This document shows positions 1-5,378 of a DNA stretch of 10,709 nt, piece after piece. The DNA is from DATHSN01 sp035464115 (GTDB taxonomy: Bacteria > Actinomycetota > Acidimicrobiia > Acidimicrobiales > SKKL01). A model generated the notes under the pieces. That model worked only from the letters and a program-made list of their open reading frames with translations, did not search any database and had not been told where the DNA came from. Location of the stretch: the NCBI GenBank assembly GCA_035464115.1, contig DATHSN010000273.1:1-10709 (forward strand), given 5' to 3'. Both the position numbers and the translations under genes were made by a program. Numbering within the stretch: position 1 is the stretch's first letter; every line of letters begins with the position of its first letter.

Positions 1-154
1 GTGCCTGGTCATCAACGCCACCCGCCCCCGCGAGTTCCCCGGCGGCACCTTCGGGCTGCCGTGCGCGCTCATCATCAAGCGCTTCACCGAGGGCGAGCGC
101 CACGACAAGGCCGCGCTCAACGCCGTGCTGCGCGAGCACGGCGTCGCCACGTGA
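1..154 (+). CDS. dapD: Tetrahydrodipicolinate N-succinyltransferase, C-terminal end (partial)
   Basis: The reading frame is open from base 2 and stops with TGA at 152-154, giving the last 50 residues of a protein whose start lies outside the window. The segment GLPCALIIKR followed by a charged stretch and ALNAVLREHG lines up from memory with the C-terminus of E. coli DapD (SLYCAVIVKK, then GINELLR), so I read it as the end of the E. coli-type enzyme. DapD transfers succinyl from succinyl-CoA to tetrahydrodipicolinate in the cytoplasm, a step of diaminopimelate and lysine synthesis. The next gene, dapE, starts 10 nt after the stop and acts two steps later in the same pathway, which supports the call. 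The catalytic left-handed beta-helix part is not in the window, so the identification rests on a short tail plus context. Confidence 0.75.
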   Translation, partial: CLVINATRPREFPGGTFGLPCALIIKRFTEGERHDKAALNAVLREHGVAT

Positions 155-164
155 GCCCCCCGAC

Positions 165-1229
165 GTGACCGATCTGCTCGACCTCACCGCCCGCCTGGTC
201 GACATCGCCTCGCCCAGCTTCGCCGAGGGGCCGATCGTCGACCTGCTCGAGGCCGAGCTGCGGGCCGCCCCCTGGCTCACCGTCGACCGCGTCGGCGACA
301 ACCTGGTGGCCCGCACGTCGCTCGGGCGCGCCACCCGTCTCGTCGTCGCCGGCCACACCGACACGGTGCCGGCCAACGGCAACGAGCGGGCCCGCGTCGA
401 GGGCGACGTGCTGTGGGGCGTCGGGTCCACCGACATGAAGGGCGGCATCGCCGTCATGGTCGACCTCGCCCGCACCGTCTCGGACCCCGTGGTCGACGTC
501 ACGTGGGTGTTCTACGCCCGCGAAGAGGTCGCCGCGGTCCACAACGGCCTGGCCGAGCTGGTCGCCCAGCGCCCCGACCTGCTGGCCGGCGACGTCGCCC
601 TGCTCGGCGAGCCGACGTCGGGCGCCATCGAGGCCGGGTGCCAGGGCACGCTGCGCCTGCGGGTCACCCTCGCTGGTCGGCGGGCGCACACGGCGCGGGC
701 GTGGATGGGCGTCAACGCCATCCACCGCCTCGGCGGCCTGCTCGCCGCCCTGGCCCTCTACGAGCCCCGCCGCCCGGTCATCTCGGGATGCGAGTTCCAC
801 GAGGGGCTCCAGGCGGTGGCGGTCGAGGGCGGCGTGGCCGGCAACGTCGTGCCCGACGAAGCCGTGCTCACCATCAACCACCGCTTCGCCCCCGACCGCA
901 CCATCGCCGAGGCCGAGGCCCACGTCCGCGAGGTGCTCGCGCCGTTGCTCGGCGCCGACGACATCGTCGAGCTCGTCGATGCCGCCCCGGCCGCTGCGCC
1001 CGCCACCGACCACCCGCTGGTGGCCGAGCTCATCGGCCGCCACGGCCTCGAGGTCCGCGCCAAGCTCGGCTGGACCGACGTGGCCCGCTTCGCCGAGCTC
1101 GGCATCCCCGCCGCCAACTTCGGTCCGGGCGACGCCACCATCGCCCACGCCCCCGACGAGCGGCTCCACCGCGCCGACCTCGACCGGGTCCACGCCGCGC
1201 TGCACGACCTGCTCACCCGCTCGGCCTGA
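165..1229 (+). CDS. dapE: Succinyl-diaminopimelate desuccinylase (M20 family)
   Basis: This 354-residue protein is a zinc-dependent M20 amidohydrolase. It hydrolyses N-succinyl-LL-diaminopimelate to LL-diaminopimelate and succinate in the cytoplasm. The metal site is visible: H64 and D66 in AGHTDTVPANGN, bridging D90 in GVGSTDMKGG, the E120-E121 pair in YAREEV (catalytic base then ligand), E149 in LLGEPT, and a late His near residue 328 in GPGDATIAHAPDE. The dimerisation/lid domain lies roughly between residues 155 and 270. The length fits actinobacterial DapE (about 350-370). The GTG start at 165 lies 10 nt after the dapD stop without a clear Shine-Dalgarno, so translation is probably coupled to dapD. 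M20 enzymes include other deacylases such as ArgE and carboxypeptidases. The dapD neighbour makes DapE the best reading. Confidence 0.92.
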   Translation: MTDLLDLTARLVDIASPSFAEGPIVDLLEAELRAAPWLTVDRVGDNLVARTSLGRATRLVVAGHTDTVPANGNERARVEGDVLWGVGSTDMKGGIAVMVDLARTVSDPVVDVTWVFYAREEVAAVHNGLAELVAQRPDLLAGDVALLGEPTSGAIEAGCQGTLRLRVTLAGRRAHTARAWMGVNAIHRLGGLLAALALYEPRRPVISGCEFHEGLQAVAVEGGVAGNVVPDEAVLTINHRFAPDRTIAEAEAHVREVLAPLLGADDIVELVDAAPAAAPATDHPLVAELIGRHGLEVRAKLGWTDVARFAELGIPAANFGPGDATIAHAPDERLHRADLDRVHAALHDLLTRSA

Positions 1230-1230
1230 C

Positions 1231-1270
1231 CGGCCGGGGGCAGAGGTCCGGGGTGCCTCCGGCCCGGCCG
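1231..1270. terminator. Stem-loop between convergent dapE and purE
   Basis: An 8-bp inverted repeat, CGGCCGGG at 1231-1238 and CCCGGCCG at 1263-1270, begins immediately after the dapE stop. The 24-nt loop can form a further short stem (GAGG at 1243-1246 with CCTC at 1256-1259). No T-tract follows on either strand, which is common for GC-rich actinobacterial terminators. Its place between two genes that end towards each other suggests a bidirectional terminator. Confidence 0.5.
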
Positions 1271-1323
1271 TGAGGGGCGGGCGACGCCGGGCCACCGAGT
1301 GGTCGTGCTGACCCCTGGCGCGG

Positions 1324-1827
1324 TCAGCGGCCGAGGCGCTCCTGCAGCGCGCTGTCCTTGGCCCGAGCGGTGTCGGCCAGGGCCGCCTGGAACCTCACCA
1401 TGGCCGCGCGCAGGTCGGGATCAGAGGCGGCCAGGATCCGCACCGCGAGCAACCCGGCGTTGCGGGCGCCGCCGACGGCCACGGTGGCCACCGGGACCCC
1501 GGCCGGCATCTGCACGATCGACAGCAGCGAGTCGAGCCCGTCGAGGTGGGCGAGCGGCACCGGCACGCCGATGACCGGCAGGGGCGTGACCGAGGCCAGC
1601 ATCCCGGGCAGGTGGGCGGCGCCGCCCGCCCCGGCGATGATGACCCGCAGGCCCCGATCGGCCGCCGCGTGGCCGTAGGCCAGCATGTCGTCGGGGGTGC
1701 GGTGGGCCGAGACCACCCGCACCTCGTGGGTCACGCCGAGCTCGGCGAGGGCGACCGCCGCCGGCTCCATGGTGGGCCAGTCGGAGTCGCTGCCCATCAC
1801 CACGCCGACGACCGGTGCGGTGCTCAT
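1324..1827 (-). CDS. purE: N5-carboxyaminoimidazole ribonucleotide mutase
   Basis: This 167-residue protein matches class I PurE, which moves the carboxylate of N5-CAIR to C4 to give CAIR in purine synthesis. Visible signatures are the phosphate-binding VMGSDSDWPTM (residues 10-20), VVSAHRTPDDM with the conserved His at 42, IIAGAGGAAHLPGM with His 72, PVIGVPV, and the helix beginning DSLLSIVQMPAGVPVATVAVG (99-119). The length is normal for a class I enzyme (about 160-175). Its ATG overlaps the purK stop as ATGA at 1824-1827, so the two are co-transcribed and translationally coupled, with PurK supplying the unstable substrate. The gene is complete and ends 94 nt from the convergent dapE. Confidence 0.96.
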   Translation of the reverse strand: MSTAPVVGVVMGSDSDWPTMEPAAVALAELGVTHEVRVVSAHRTPDDMLAYGHAAADRGLRVIIAGAGGAAHLPGMLASVTPLPVIGVPVPLAHLDGLDSLLSIVQMPAGVPVATVAVGGARNAGLLAVRILAASDPDLRAAMVRFQAALADTARAKDSALQERLGR

Positions 1828-3005
1828 CGCGCCGAGCCCTCGCCGTCGGTGCTCGCCGGTGCGCCCGGCACCGGATCGCCGAGGGCAGCCACCGCGGCCG
1901 CAGCCCGGCGCCGCGCGGACGGGAGGTCGTCGCCGATGACGGTCACGTGGCCGACCTTACGCCCGGGCCGGGCGTCCTTCCCGTAGAGGTGCACCGAGGC
2001 GCCGCGGACGGCCAGCGCCGCGGCCAGACCGGCGAGCGGGTCGCGGCCGTCGGCGGCGCCGAGCACGTTGGCGCACACCGCGACCGGTGCGACCATCGCC
2101 GGGTCGCCGAGGGGGAGGTCGGCGACGGCCCGCAGGTGGTTGGCGAACTGCGACGTCACCGCGCCCTCGATGCTCCAGTGCCCCGAGTTGTGGGGTCGGG
2201 TGGCGACCTCGTTCACCAGCACCCGCCGGCCGTCCCAGAACAGCTCGACGGCCAGGACGCCGACCGCGCCGACGACGTCGGCCACCTCCCGGGCCACCGC
2301 GTCGGCCTCGTCGAGCACCGCGGGGTCGAGCGGTGCGGGGGCCAGCACCTCGCGGCAGATGCCGTCGACCTGCACCGTCTCGACCGCGGGGTACACGACC
2401 CGGTCGCCGCCCGGGCGGGTGACGACCACCACGGCGAGCTCGGTGCGGAGGTCGATGCGCTCCTCGACCACCGCCTCGGTGCCGCCCGCCGCGAGCTGGG
2501 CGACCACCTCGGCGGCGGCGTCGGGACCGGCGACCATCCACACGCCCCGGCCGTCGTAGCCGCCGCGCGCCGACTTGATCACCAGCGGCCACCCGAGGTC
2601 GTCGCCGACGCGGGCCAGGCCGTCGGTGTCGGCGACGACGACGTGGCGGGGGAGCGGGAGGCCGGCTGCGGCCAACCGGCGGCGCTGGTGGGCCTTGTCG
2701 GTGGCGTGCGCCAGCGCCGCGGCCGACGGGCGGGCCGTGGTCCCCGCGGCCTCGAGGCGGGCCAGGGCGTCGAGGTCGACCAGCTCGTGGTCGAAGGTCA
2801 CCACGTCGCAGATCGCGGCGAAGCGGGCGAGGTCGGGTCCCGAGCCGGGGTCGCCGATCTCGACGCGCGGGCTGACCTGCGCGGCGCCGTCGTCGGGCCG
2901 GGCGGCGAGCAGCCGCAGGTCGAGGTCGAGGGCGATGGCGGCCTGGTGGGTCATGCGGGCCAGCTGCCCGGCGCCCACCATGCCGATCACGAGCGGTGCG
3001 TCCAC
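1824..3005 (-). CDS. purK: N5-carboxyaminoimidazole ribonucleotide synthase
   Basis: This ATP-grasp enzyme of 393 residues converts AIR, bicarbonate and ATP to N5-CAIR, the substrate of PurE. Read from the GTG at 3005, it opens with the nucleotide-fold motif IGMVGAGQLARM (residues 7-18). It continues with ATDKAHQRRRL (101-111), the ATP-grasp segment PLVIKSARGGYDGRG (140-154), VEERIDLRTELAV (180-192), and the PurK signature VNEVATRPHNSGHWSIEG (264-281), which carries metal and substrate ligands. The frame stays open to 3197, but that would add 64 residues without PurK similarity and overlap the divergent gene, so I reject it. GTG 3005 also has a -10-like hexamer 6 nt upstream. GTG 2990 is an alternative start. 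The first gene of a purK-purE operon. Confidence 0.94.
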   Translation of the reverse strand: MDAPLVIGMVGAGQLARMTHQAAIALDLDLRLLAARPDDGAAQVSPRVEIGDPGSGPDLARFAAICDVVTFDHELVDLDALARLEAAGTTARPSAAALAHATDKAHQRRRLAAAGLPLPRHVVVADTDGLARVGDDLGWPLVIKSARGGYDGRGVWMVAGPDAAAEVVAQLAAGGTEAVVEERIDLRTELAVVVVTRPGGDRVVYPAVETVQVDGICREVLAPAPLDPAVLDEADAVAREVADVVGAVGVLAVELFWDGRRVLVNEVATRPHNSGHWSIEGAVTSQFANHLRAVADLPLGDPAMVAPVAVCANVLGAADGRDPLAGLAAALAVRGASVHLYGKDARPGRKVGHVTVIGDDLPSARRRAAAAVAALGDPVPGAPASTDGEGSAR

Positions 3006-3011
3006 GCCCGC

Positions 3012-3017
3012 AGGTTG
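3012..3017 (-). promoter_or_regulatory. Candidate -10 element of purK (leaderless)
   Basis: On the minus strand CAACCT (3017 to 3012) is followed by 6 nt and then the GTG at 3005. It departs from TANNNT only in its first base. The same 6-nt spacing is seen before nrdR, the RibD-like gene and the 92-residue gene, and there is no Shine-Dalgarno, so I infer a leaderless transcript. I see no convincing -35. Confidence 0.35.
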
Positions 3018-3065
3018 GCACAGCCCCGCCCGGTGCCGGGCCGCTCGGCGGCGGGGGCCAGCCCG

Positions 3066-3071
3066 TAGACT
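3066..3071 (+). promoter_or_regulatory. Candidate -10 element of the peroxiredoxin gene
   Basis: TAGACT fits the actinobacterial TANNNT -10. It would place the transcript start near 3078, giving a leader of about 33 nt that contains the GAGGAG ribosome-binding site at 3098-3103. No clear -35 lies 16-19 bp upstream, so this is tentative. Confidence 0.3.
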
Positions 3072-3110
3072 GCCCCGGGCTCGCCACCTCACCCCCCGAG
3101 GAGTCCCCCC

Positions 3111-3584
3111 ATGGTGATCGAGATCGGCCAGGACGCCCCCGACTTCGAGCTCAAGGACCACCGGGGCGAGGTGGTCGCGCTGTCGGGCTTCCGCCACGAG
3201 CGCGCGGTGGCGGTGGTGTTCTTCCCGTTCGCGTTCTCATCGGTGTGCGAAGGCGAGCTGTGCGCGCTGCGCGACGACCACGCCGAGCTGGCGGAGGCCG
3301 GGGTGCAGGTGCTGGCCATCTCGTGCGACAGCCGCTTCGCCCAGGCCCGGTGGGCCGAGGAGAAGGGCTACCCGTTCCCGGTGCTGTCGGACTTCTGGCC
3401 CCACGGCGAGGTCGCCAAGTCGTTCGGGGTGTTCAACGAGGCGCTCGGGTGCGCCAACCGGGTGACGTTCGTCATCGACCAGGACGGCGTGGTGGTCGAC
3501 CAGTTCGAGTCGGCGAGCCTCGGTGAGGCCCGCGAGCCGGGCCGCTACGCGGCGGCCATCGCCACGTTGGCGGCCGCCGGGTAG
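3111..3584 (+). CDS. AhpE/Bcp-type peroxiredoxin
   Basis: This 157-residue thioredoxin-fold protein reduces hydroperoxides and peroxynitrite through a peroxidatic cysteine in the cytoplasm. The active-site motif P-x3-S-x2-C is present in FFPFAFSSVCEGELC: P39, S43 (usually Thr) and C46, with the conserved Arg at 117 in CANRVTFVID. The segment LSDFWPHGEVAKSFGVFNE closely resembles mycobacterial AhpE as I recall it. Unlike M. tuberculosis AhpE, there is a cysteine at 51, five residues after C46, the spacing of the resolving cysteine in Bcp/PrxQ proteins. C72 and C114 are extra. The ATG at 3111 has GAGGAG 7 nt upstream. The gene is divergent from purK and ends 19 nt before convergent lexA. I withhold a symbol because ahpE and bcp features are mixed. 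Confidence 0.9.
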   Translation: MVIEIGQDAPDFELKDHRGEVVALSGFRHERAVAVVFFPFAFSSVCEGELCALRDDHAELAEAGVQVLAISCDSRFAQARWAEEKGYPFPVLSDFWPHGEVAKSFGVFNEALGCANRVTFVIDQDGVVVDQFESASLGEAREPGRYAAAIATLAAAG

Positions 3585-3585
3585 G

Positions 3586-3601
3586 TCCCGGCCGCCCGGG
3601 A
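3586..3601. terminator. Small stem-loop between convergent peroxiredoxin and lexA genes
   Basis: TCCCGG (3586-3591) and CCGGGA (3596-3601) form a 6-bp all-matching stem around the loop CCGC, filling most of the 19-nt gap between the two stop codons. It has no T-tract. It could terminate both genes, but it is short, and such repeats arise by chance in GC-rich DNA. Confidence 0.35.
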
Positions 3602-3603
3602 GG

Positions 3604-4236
3604 TCACAGGCGCCGCAGGACGGTGACCACCCGGCCGTAGACCCGGACCTCGTCGGCGGGGAACACCATGGGCTCGAGCGCGGCGTTGGCCGGTTCGAGC
3701 ACGATCGTGTCGCCCCGGCGCTGGTAGGTCTTCACCGTGGCCTCCTCGCCGGGGATGCCGGCCACCACGACCTCGCCGGGCTCGGCGTGCTCCTGGGCGC
3801 GGGCGCCCACCCGGTCGCCCGCGAGGATGCCGGCCTCGATCATCGAGTCGCCCCGGACCCGCAGCATGAACAGCTCGCCGTCGCCGGTGAGGTCGGCGGG
3901 GACGGGGACGATCTCTTCGACGTTCTCGGTGGCGATGACGTCGGTGCCGGCCGCCACGTCGCCGACCAGCGGCACGTGGCGCACCGGGCGCCGCTCGACG
4001 GTGGCGCCCGACGACGCATCGAAGCGCACCTCGATGGCGCGGGGCTTGGTCGGGTCGCGCCGCAGGTAGCCGAGGCGCTGCAGCGTGGCCAGGTGCGAGT
4101 GCACCGTGGACGGCGACGTGAGGCCGACGGCGAGGCCGATCTCGCGGACCGATGGCGGGTACCCGTGCTCGCGGAGGTGCGCGTCGATCACCTCGAGAAC
4201 CTGGCGTTGGCGGGCGGTGAGCGCCGTGTCGGTCAT
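3604..4236 (-). CDS. lexA: LexA, SOS repressor and self-cleaving S24 peptidase
   Basis: This 210-residue protein represses the DNA-damage (SOS) regulon and is inactivated by RecA-stimulated self-cleavage. Residues 1-70 form the winged helix-turn-helix (LTARQRQVLEVI, then PPSVREIGLAVGLTSPSTVHSHLATLQRLGYL). The cleavage site is A96-G97 in VGDVAAGTD. The S24 catalytic dyad is S131 in VRGDSMIEAG and K169 in EATVKTYQRR. The length is slightly above E. coli LexA (202). ATG 4236 is chosen because the family N-terminus begins there and a G-rich run (GGGGG, 4241-4245 on the minus strand) lies just upstream. Longer frames run through the operator region and make no LexA sense. The promoter carries two LexA-like boxes, so autoregulation is likely. 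The gene is divergent from a small membrane-protein gene that shares this control region. Confidence 0.96.
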   Translation of the reverse strand: MTDTALTARQRQVLEVIDAHLREHGYPPSVREIGLAVGLTSPSTVHSHLATLQRLGYLRRDPTKPRAIEVRFDASSGATVERRPVRHVPLVGDVAAGTDVIATENVEEIVPVPADLTGDGELFMLRVRGDSMIEAGILAGDRVGARAQEHAEPGEVVVAGIPGEEATVKTYQRRGDTIVLEPANAALEPMVFPADEVRVYGRVVTVLRRL

Positions 4237-4250
4237 CGTGCCCCCTGGGG

Positions 4251-4266
4251 TCGAACAGGTGTACGT
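4251..4266. promoter_or_regulatory. LexA box A (lexA promoter, near transcript start)
   Basis: TCGAAC-AGGT-GTACGT has a perfect left half of the actinobacterial SOS box TCGAAC-N4-GTTCGA and two mismatches in the right half. It sits between the lexA -10 (4271-4276) and the lexA start codon, across the expected transcript start, where LexA binding would block initiation. Confidence 0.6.
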
Positions 4267-4270
4267 CGTC

Positions 4271-4299
4271 ACGGTACCACCGGGGCCACCGGCTGACAA
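4271..4299 (-). promoter_or_regulatory. lexA core promoter
   Basis: On the minus strand TTGTCA (4299 to 4294) and TACCGT (4276 to 4271) are separated by exactly 17 bp. This fits a main-sigma-factor -35 and an actinobacterial TANNNT -10 at ideal spacing. Transcription would start near 4264, giving a leader of about 28 nt. LexA box B overlaps the -35 and LexA box A covers the start point. Confidence 0.6.
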
Positions 4300-4311
4300 A
4301 CACCTGTTCGA
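4296..4311. promoter_or_regulatory. LexA box B (overlaps lexA -35)
   Basis: ACAAAC-ACCT-GTTCGA has a perfect right half and two mismatches in the left half against TCGAAC-N4-GTTCGA. It overlaps the lexA -35 at 4294-4299. Its ACCTGTTCGA core also occurs on the minus strand of box A, so the two lexA-side sites share 10 bp and appear related. Confidence 0.6.
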
Positions 4312-4319
4312 TCTGGGGC

Positions 4320-4325
4320 TTGACT
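4320..4325 (+). promoter_or_regulatory. Candidate -35 of the small membrane-protein gene
   Basis: TTGACT differs from TTGACA by one base and shares its last base with LexA box C. A -10 at 17 bp would be TTCGGT (4343-4348), which is weak, so only the -35 is supported. If it is used, box C fills the spacer and box D lies near the transcript start. Confidence 0.35.
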
Positions 4326-4340
4326 CGAACGGGCGTTCGT
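4325..4340. promoter_or_regulatory. LexA box C (best match)
   Basis: TCGAAC-GGGC-GTTCGT matches 11 of the 12 conserved bases of TCGAAC-N4-GTTCGA, the best in the window. It is closest to the small membrane-protein gene's candidate -35. Its centre is 29 bp from the centres of both box B and box D. Confidence 0.8.
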
Positions 4341-4353
4341 GGTTCGGTGGTGT

Positions 4354-4369
4354 CCGAACACCCGTTCGT
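4354..4369. promoter_or_regulatory. LexA box D
   Basis: CCGAAC-ACCC-GTTCGT matches 10 of the 12 conserved bases, with the inner palindrome CGAAC/GTTCG intact. It lies 75 bp upstream of the ATG of the small membrane-protein gene and downstream of its candidate -35, where a bound repressor would block transcription. Confidence 0.7.
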
Positions 4370-4443
4370 GCCACGGCCCACCCGTCGCCGGTCCGACGGG
4401 TCCACCGCCGCTCAGTGTCACACCCCCCGGGGAGGATGCACCC

Positions 4444-4692
4444 ATGGTCGCCATCACCACCGCCGTCCACCCGCCCCGGGCCCCCCGCGCCGACTGCGCC
4501 CACCGCCCCCGCACTGCCGGTCGGCCCGCCGGGCGGGGCGGGGCCCCCTCCCCGGCGCGGTTCGCGCTGCGGCGGGCGGTGGCGGTGCTGGTGGCGCTCG
4601 TGGTCGTGCTCGGCGTCGCCGTGGGCACCGCGGCGGTCGGCCGGGTGCTCGACGGCCACCGCGGCATCCCCGCGGTGGTGGTCATCGACTGA
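4444..4692 (+). CDS. Small single-pass membrane protein, putative SOS-induced division inhibitor without LysM
   Basis: The 82-residue product has a Pro/Arg-rich basic N-terminus (residues 1-44, ending SPARFALRR), one transmembrane helix (about 45-66, AVAVLVALVVVLGVAVGTAAVG) and a 16-residue tail, RVLDGHRGIPAVVVID. The positive N-terminal side predicts N-in/C-out. ATG 4444 is chosen because GGGGAGGA (4429-4436) lies at good spacing. A longer in-frame start at 4339 would translate through LexA boxes C and D. I do not recognise the sequence. Its position divergent from lexA with LexA boxes is that of YneA, DivS and Rv2719c, membrane-linked proteins that delay division after DNA damage. Those in Bacillus and Mycobacterium carry LysM; this protein stops where such a domain would begin, and I see no LysM remnant downstream in the frames I checked. 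The function is inferred from context only. Confidence 0.75.
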   Translation: MVAITTAVHPPRAPRADCAHRPRTAGRPAGRGGAPSPARFALRRAVAVLVALVVVLGVAVGTAAVGRVLDGHRGIPAVVVID

Positions 4693-4702
4693 CCGCACCT
4701 CT

Positions 4703-4722
4703 CGCAGGGCCACCGTCCTGCG
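4703..4722 (+). terminator. Short stem-loop after the small membrane-protein gene
   Basis: CGCAGG (4703-4708) pairs with CCTGCG (4717-4722) around an 8-nt loop, starting 10 nt after the stop codon. There is no T-tract. It is a modest terminator candidate separating this gene from nrdR. I see nothing else in the remaining 145 nt up to the nrdR promoter. Confidence 0.35.
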
Positions 4723-4867
4723 GGCGGCCCGAAGATGCGCTCCCAGGCGTCGCCGATCGACGCTCGCGAGGACAGGTTGCGGGGGTGGGTGAGGCGGGGC
4801 AGGCCTCGGGGTCGGATGGCTGCCGAGGGCGAGCGGGGGCGCTCGGAGCCCCACCGCTGCGGGGCGG

Positions 4868-4873
4868 TAGCCT
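4868..4873 (+). promoter_or_regulatory. Candidate -10 element of nrdR (leaderless)
   Basis: TAGCCT fits TANNNT and ends 6 nt before the nrdR ATG, placing the transcript start at or next to the start codon. No Shine-Dalgarno is present, consistent with a leaderless mRNA. No clear -35 is seen. Confidence 0.5.
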
Positions 4874-4879
4874 CGGGCG

Positions 4880-5347
4880 ATGCGGTGTCCGGGGTGTGGG
4901 AGCGTCGACGACAAGGTCGTCGACTCGCGCCAGTCCGACGACGGCGCCACGATCCGTCGGCGGCGCCAGTGCCTCACCTGCGCCCGCCGCTTCACCACGT
5001 TCGAGCGCCTCGAAGAGGTGCCGTTGGTGGTGGTGAAGCGCTCCGGTGACCGGGTGCCGTTCGACCTCGCCAAGGTGGTGGGGGGCGTGCGAGCGGCGTC
5101 GAAGTACCGGCCCATCACCGACGACCAGGTCGATCAGCTCGCCACCCAGGTCGAGGAGGCGGTGCGCCTCGACGGGCCCGAGGTGTCCACCACCACCATC
5201 GGCCTGGCCGTGCTCGAGCACCTCCGCGAGCTCGACTCGGTCACCTACCTGCGCTTCGCCAGCGTCTACAAGGGGTTCGACGACCCGGCCGACTTCGAGC
5301 GCGAGGCGGTGGCGCTCACCAAGGCCACCGAGCCCAAGCGCCATTGA
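4880..5347 (+). CDS. nrdR: Transcriptional repressor NrdR
   Basis: This 155-residue protein is an NrdR, the nucleotide-sensing repressor of ribonucleotide reductase genes. The N-terminal zinc ribbon uses C3, C6, C31 and C34 (MRCPGCGS, then RQCLTCARRFTTFER). The ATP-cone domain follows at about 48-138, beginning VVVKRSGDRVPFDLAKVVGGV and ending near VTYLRFASVYKGF. Length and order match the family (about 150-160). NrdR binds ATP or dATP in the cone and blocks RNR promoters when dATP is abundant. In many actinobacteria nrdR is near lexA and followed by a class II RNR gene. Here the next gene is convergent and unrelated, so its RNR target lies elsewhere. I see no NrdR-box pair nearby, so there is no sign of autoregulation. 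Confidence 0.96.
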   Translation: MRCPGCGSVDDKVVDSRQSDDGATIRRRRQCLTCARRFTTFERLEEVPLVVVKRSGDRVPFDLAKVVGGVRAASKYRPITDDQVDQLATQVEEAVRLDGPEVSTTTIGLAVLEHLRELDSVTYLRFASVYKGFDDPADFEREAVALTKATEPKRH

Positions 5348-5378
5348 GCGCGCGTCGTCGGCGCCCCGGCCCGGCCCC

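Noticed and set aside
117..1295. A 392-codon minus-strand frame opposite dapE
   Set aside because: dapE has all M20 metal ligands. The antisense product is a Gly/Val/Asp-rich low-information sequence.
1815..3068. A 417-codon plus-strand frame opposite purK
   Set aside because: It is a shadow of purK, with no motif and His/Arg/Gly-rich composition.
3006..3197. N-terminal extension of purK to 3197
   Set aside because: The added 64 residues do not resemble PurK and overlap the divergent peroxiredoxin gene and its promoter.
4339..4443. N-terminal extension of the small membrane protein from an upstream GTG
   Set aside because: It would translate LexA boxes C and D and has no ribosome-binding site, while ATG 4444 has a strong one.
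4999..5005. GTTCGAG inside nrdR as a possible LexA box
   Set aside because: It is a half-site only, inside coding sequence, with no matching GAAC at the right spacing.
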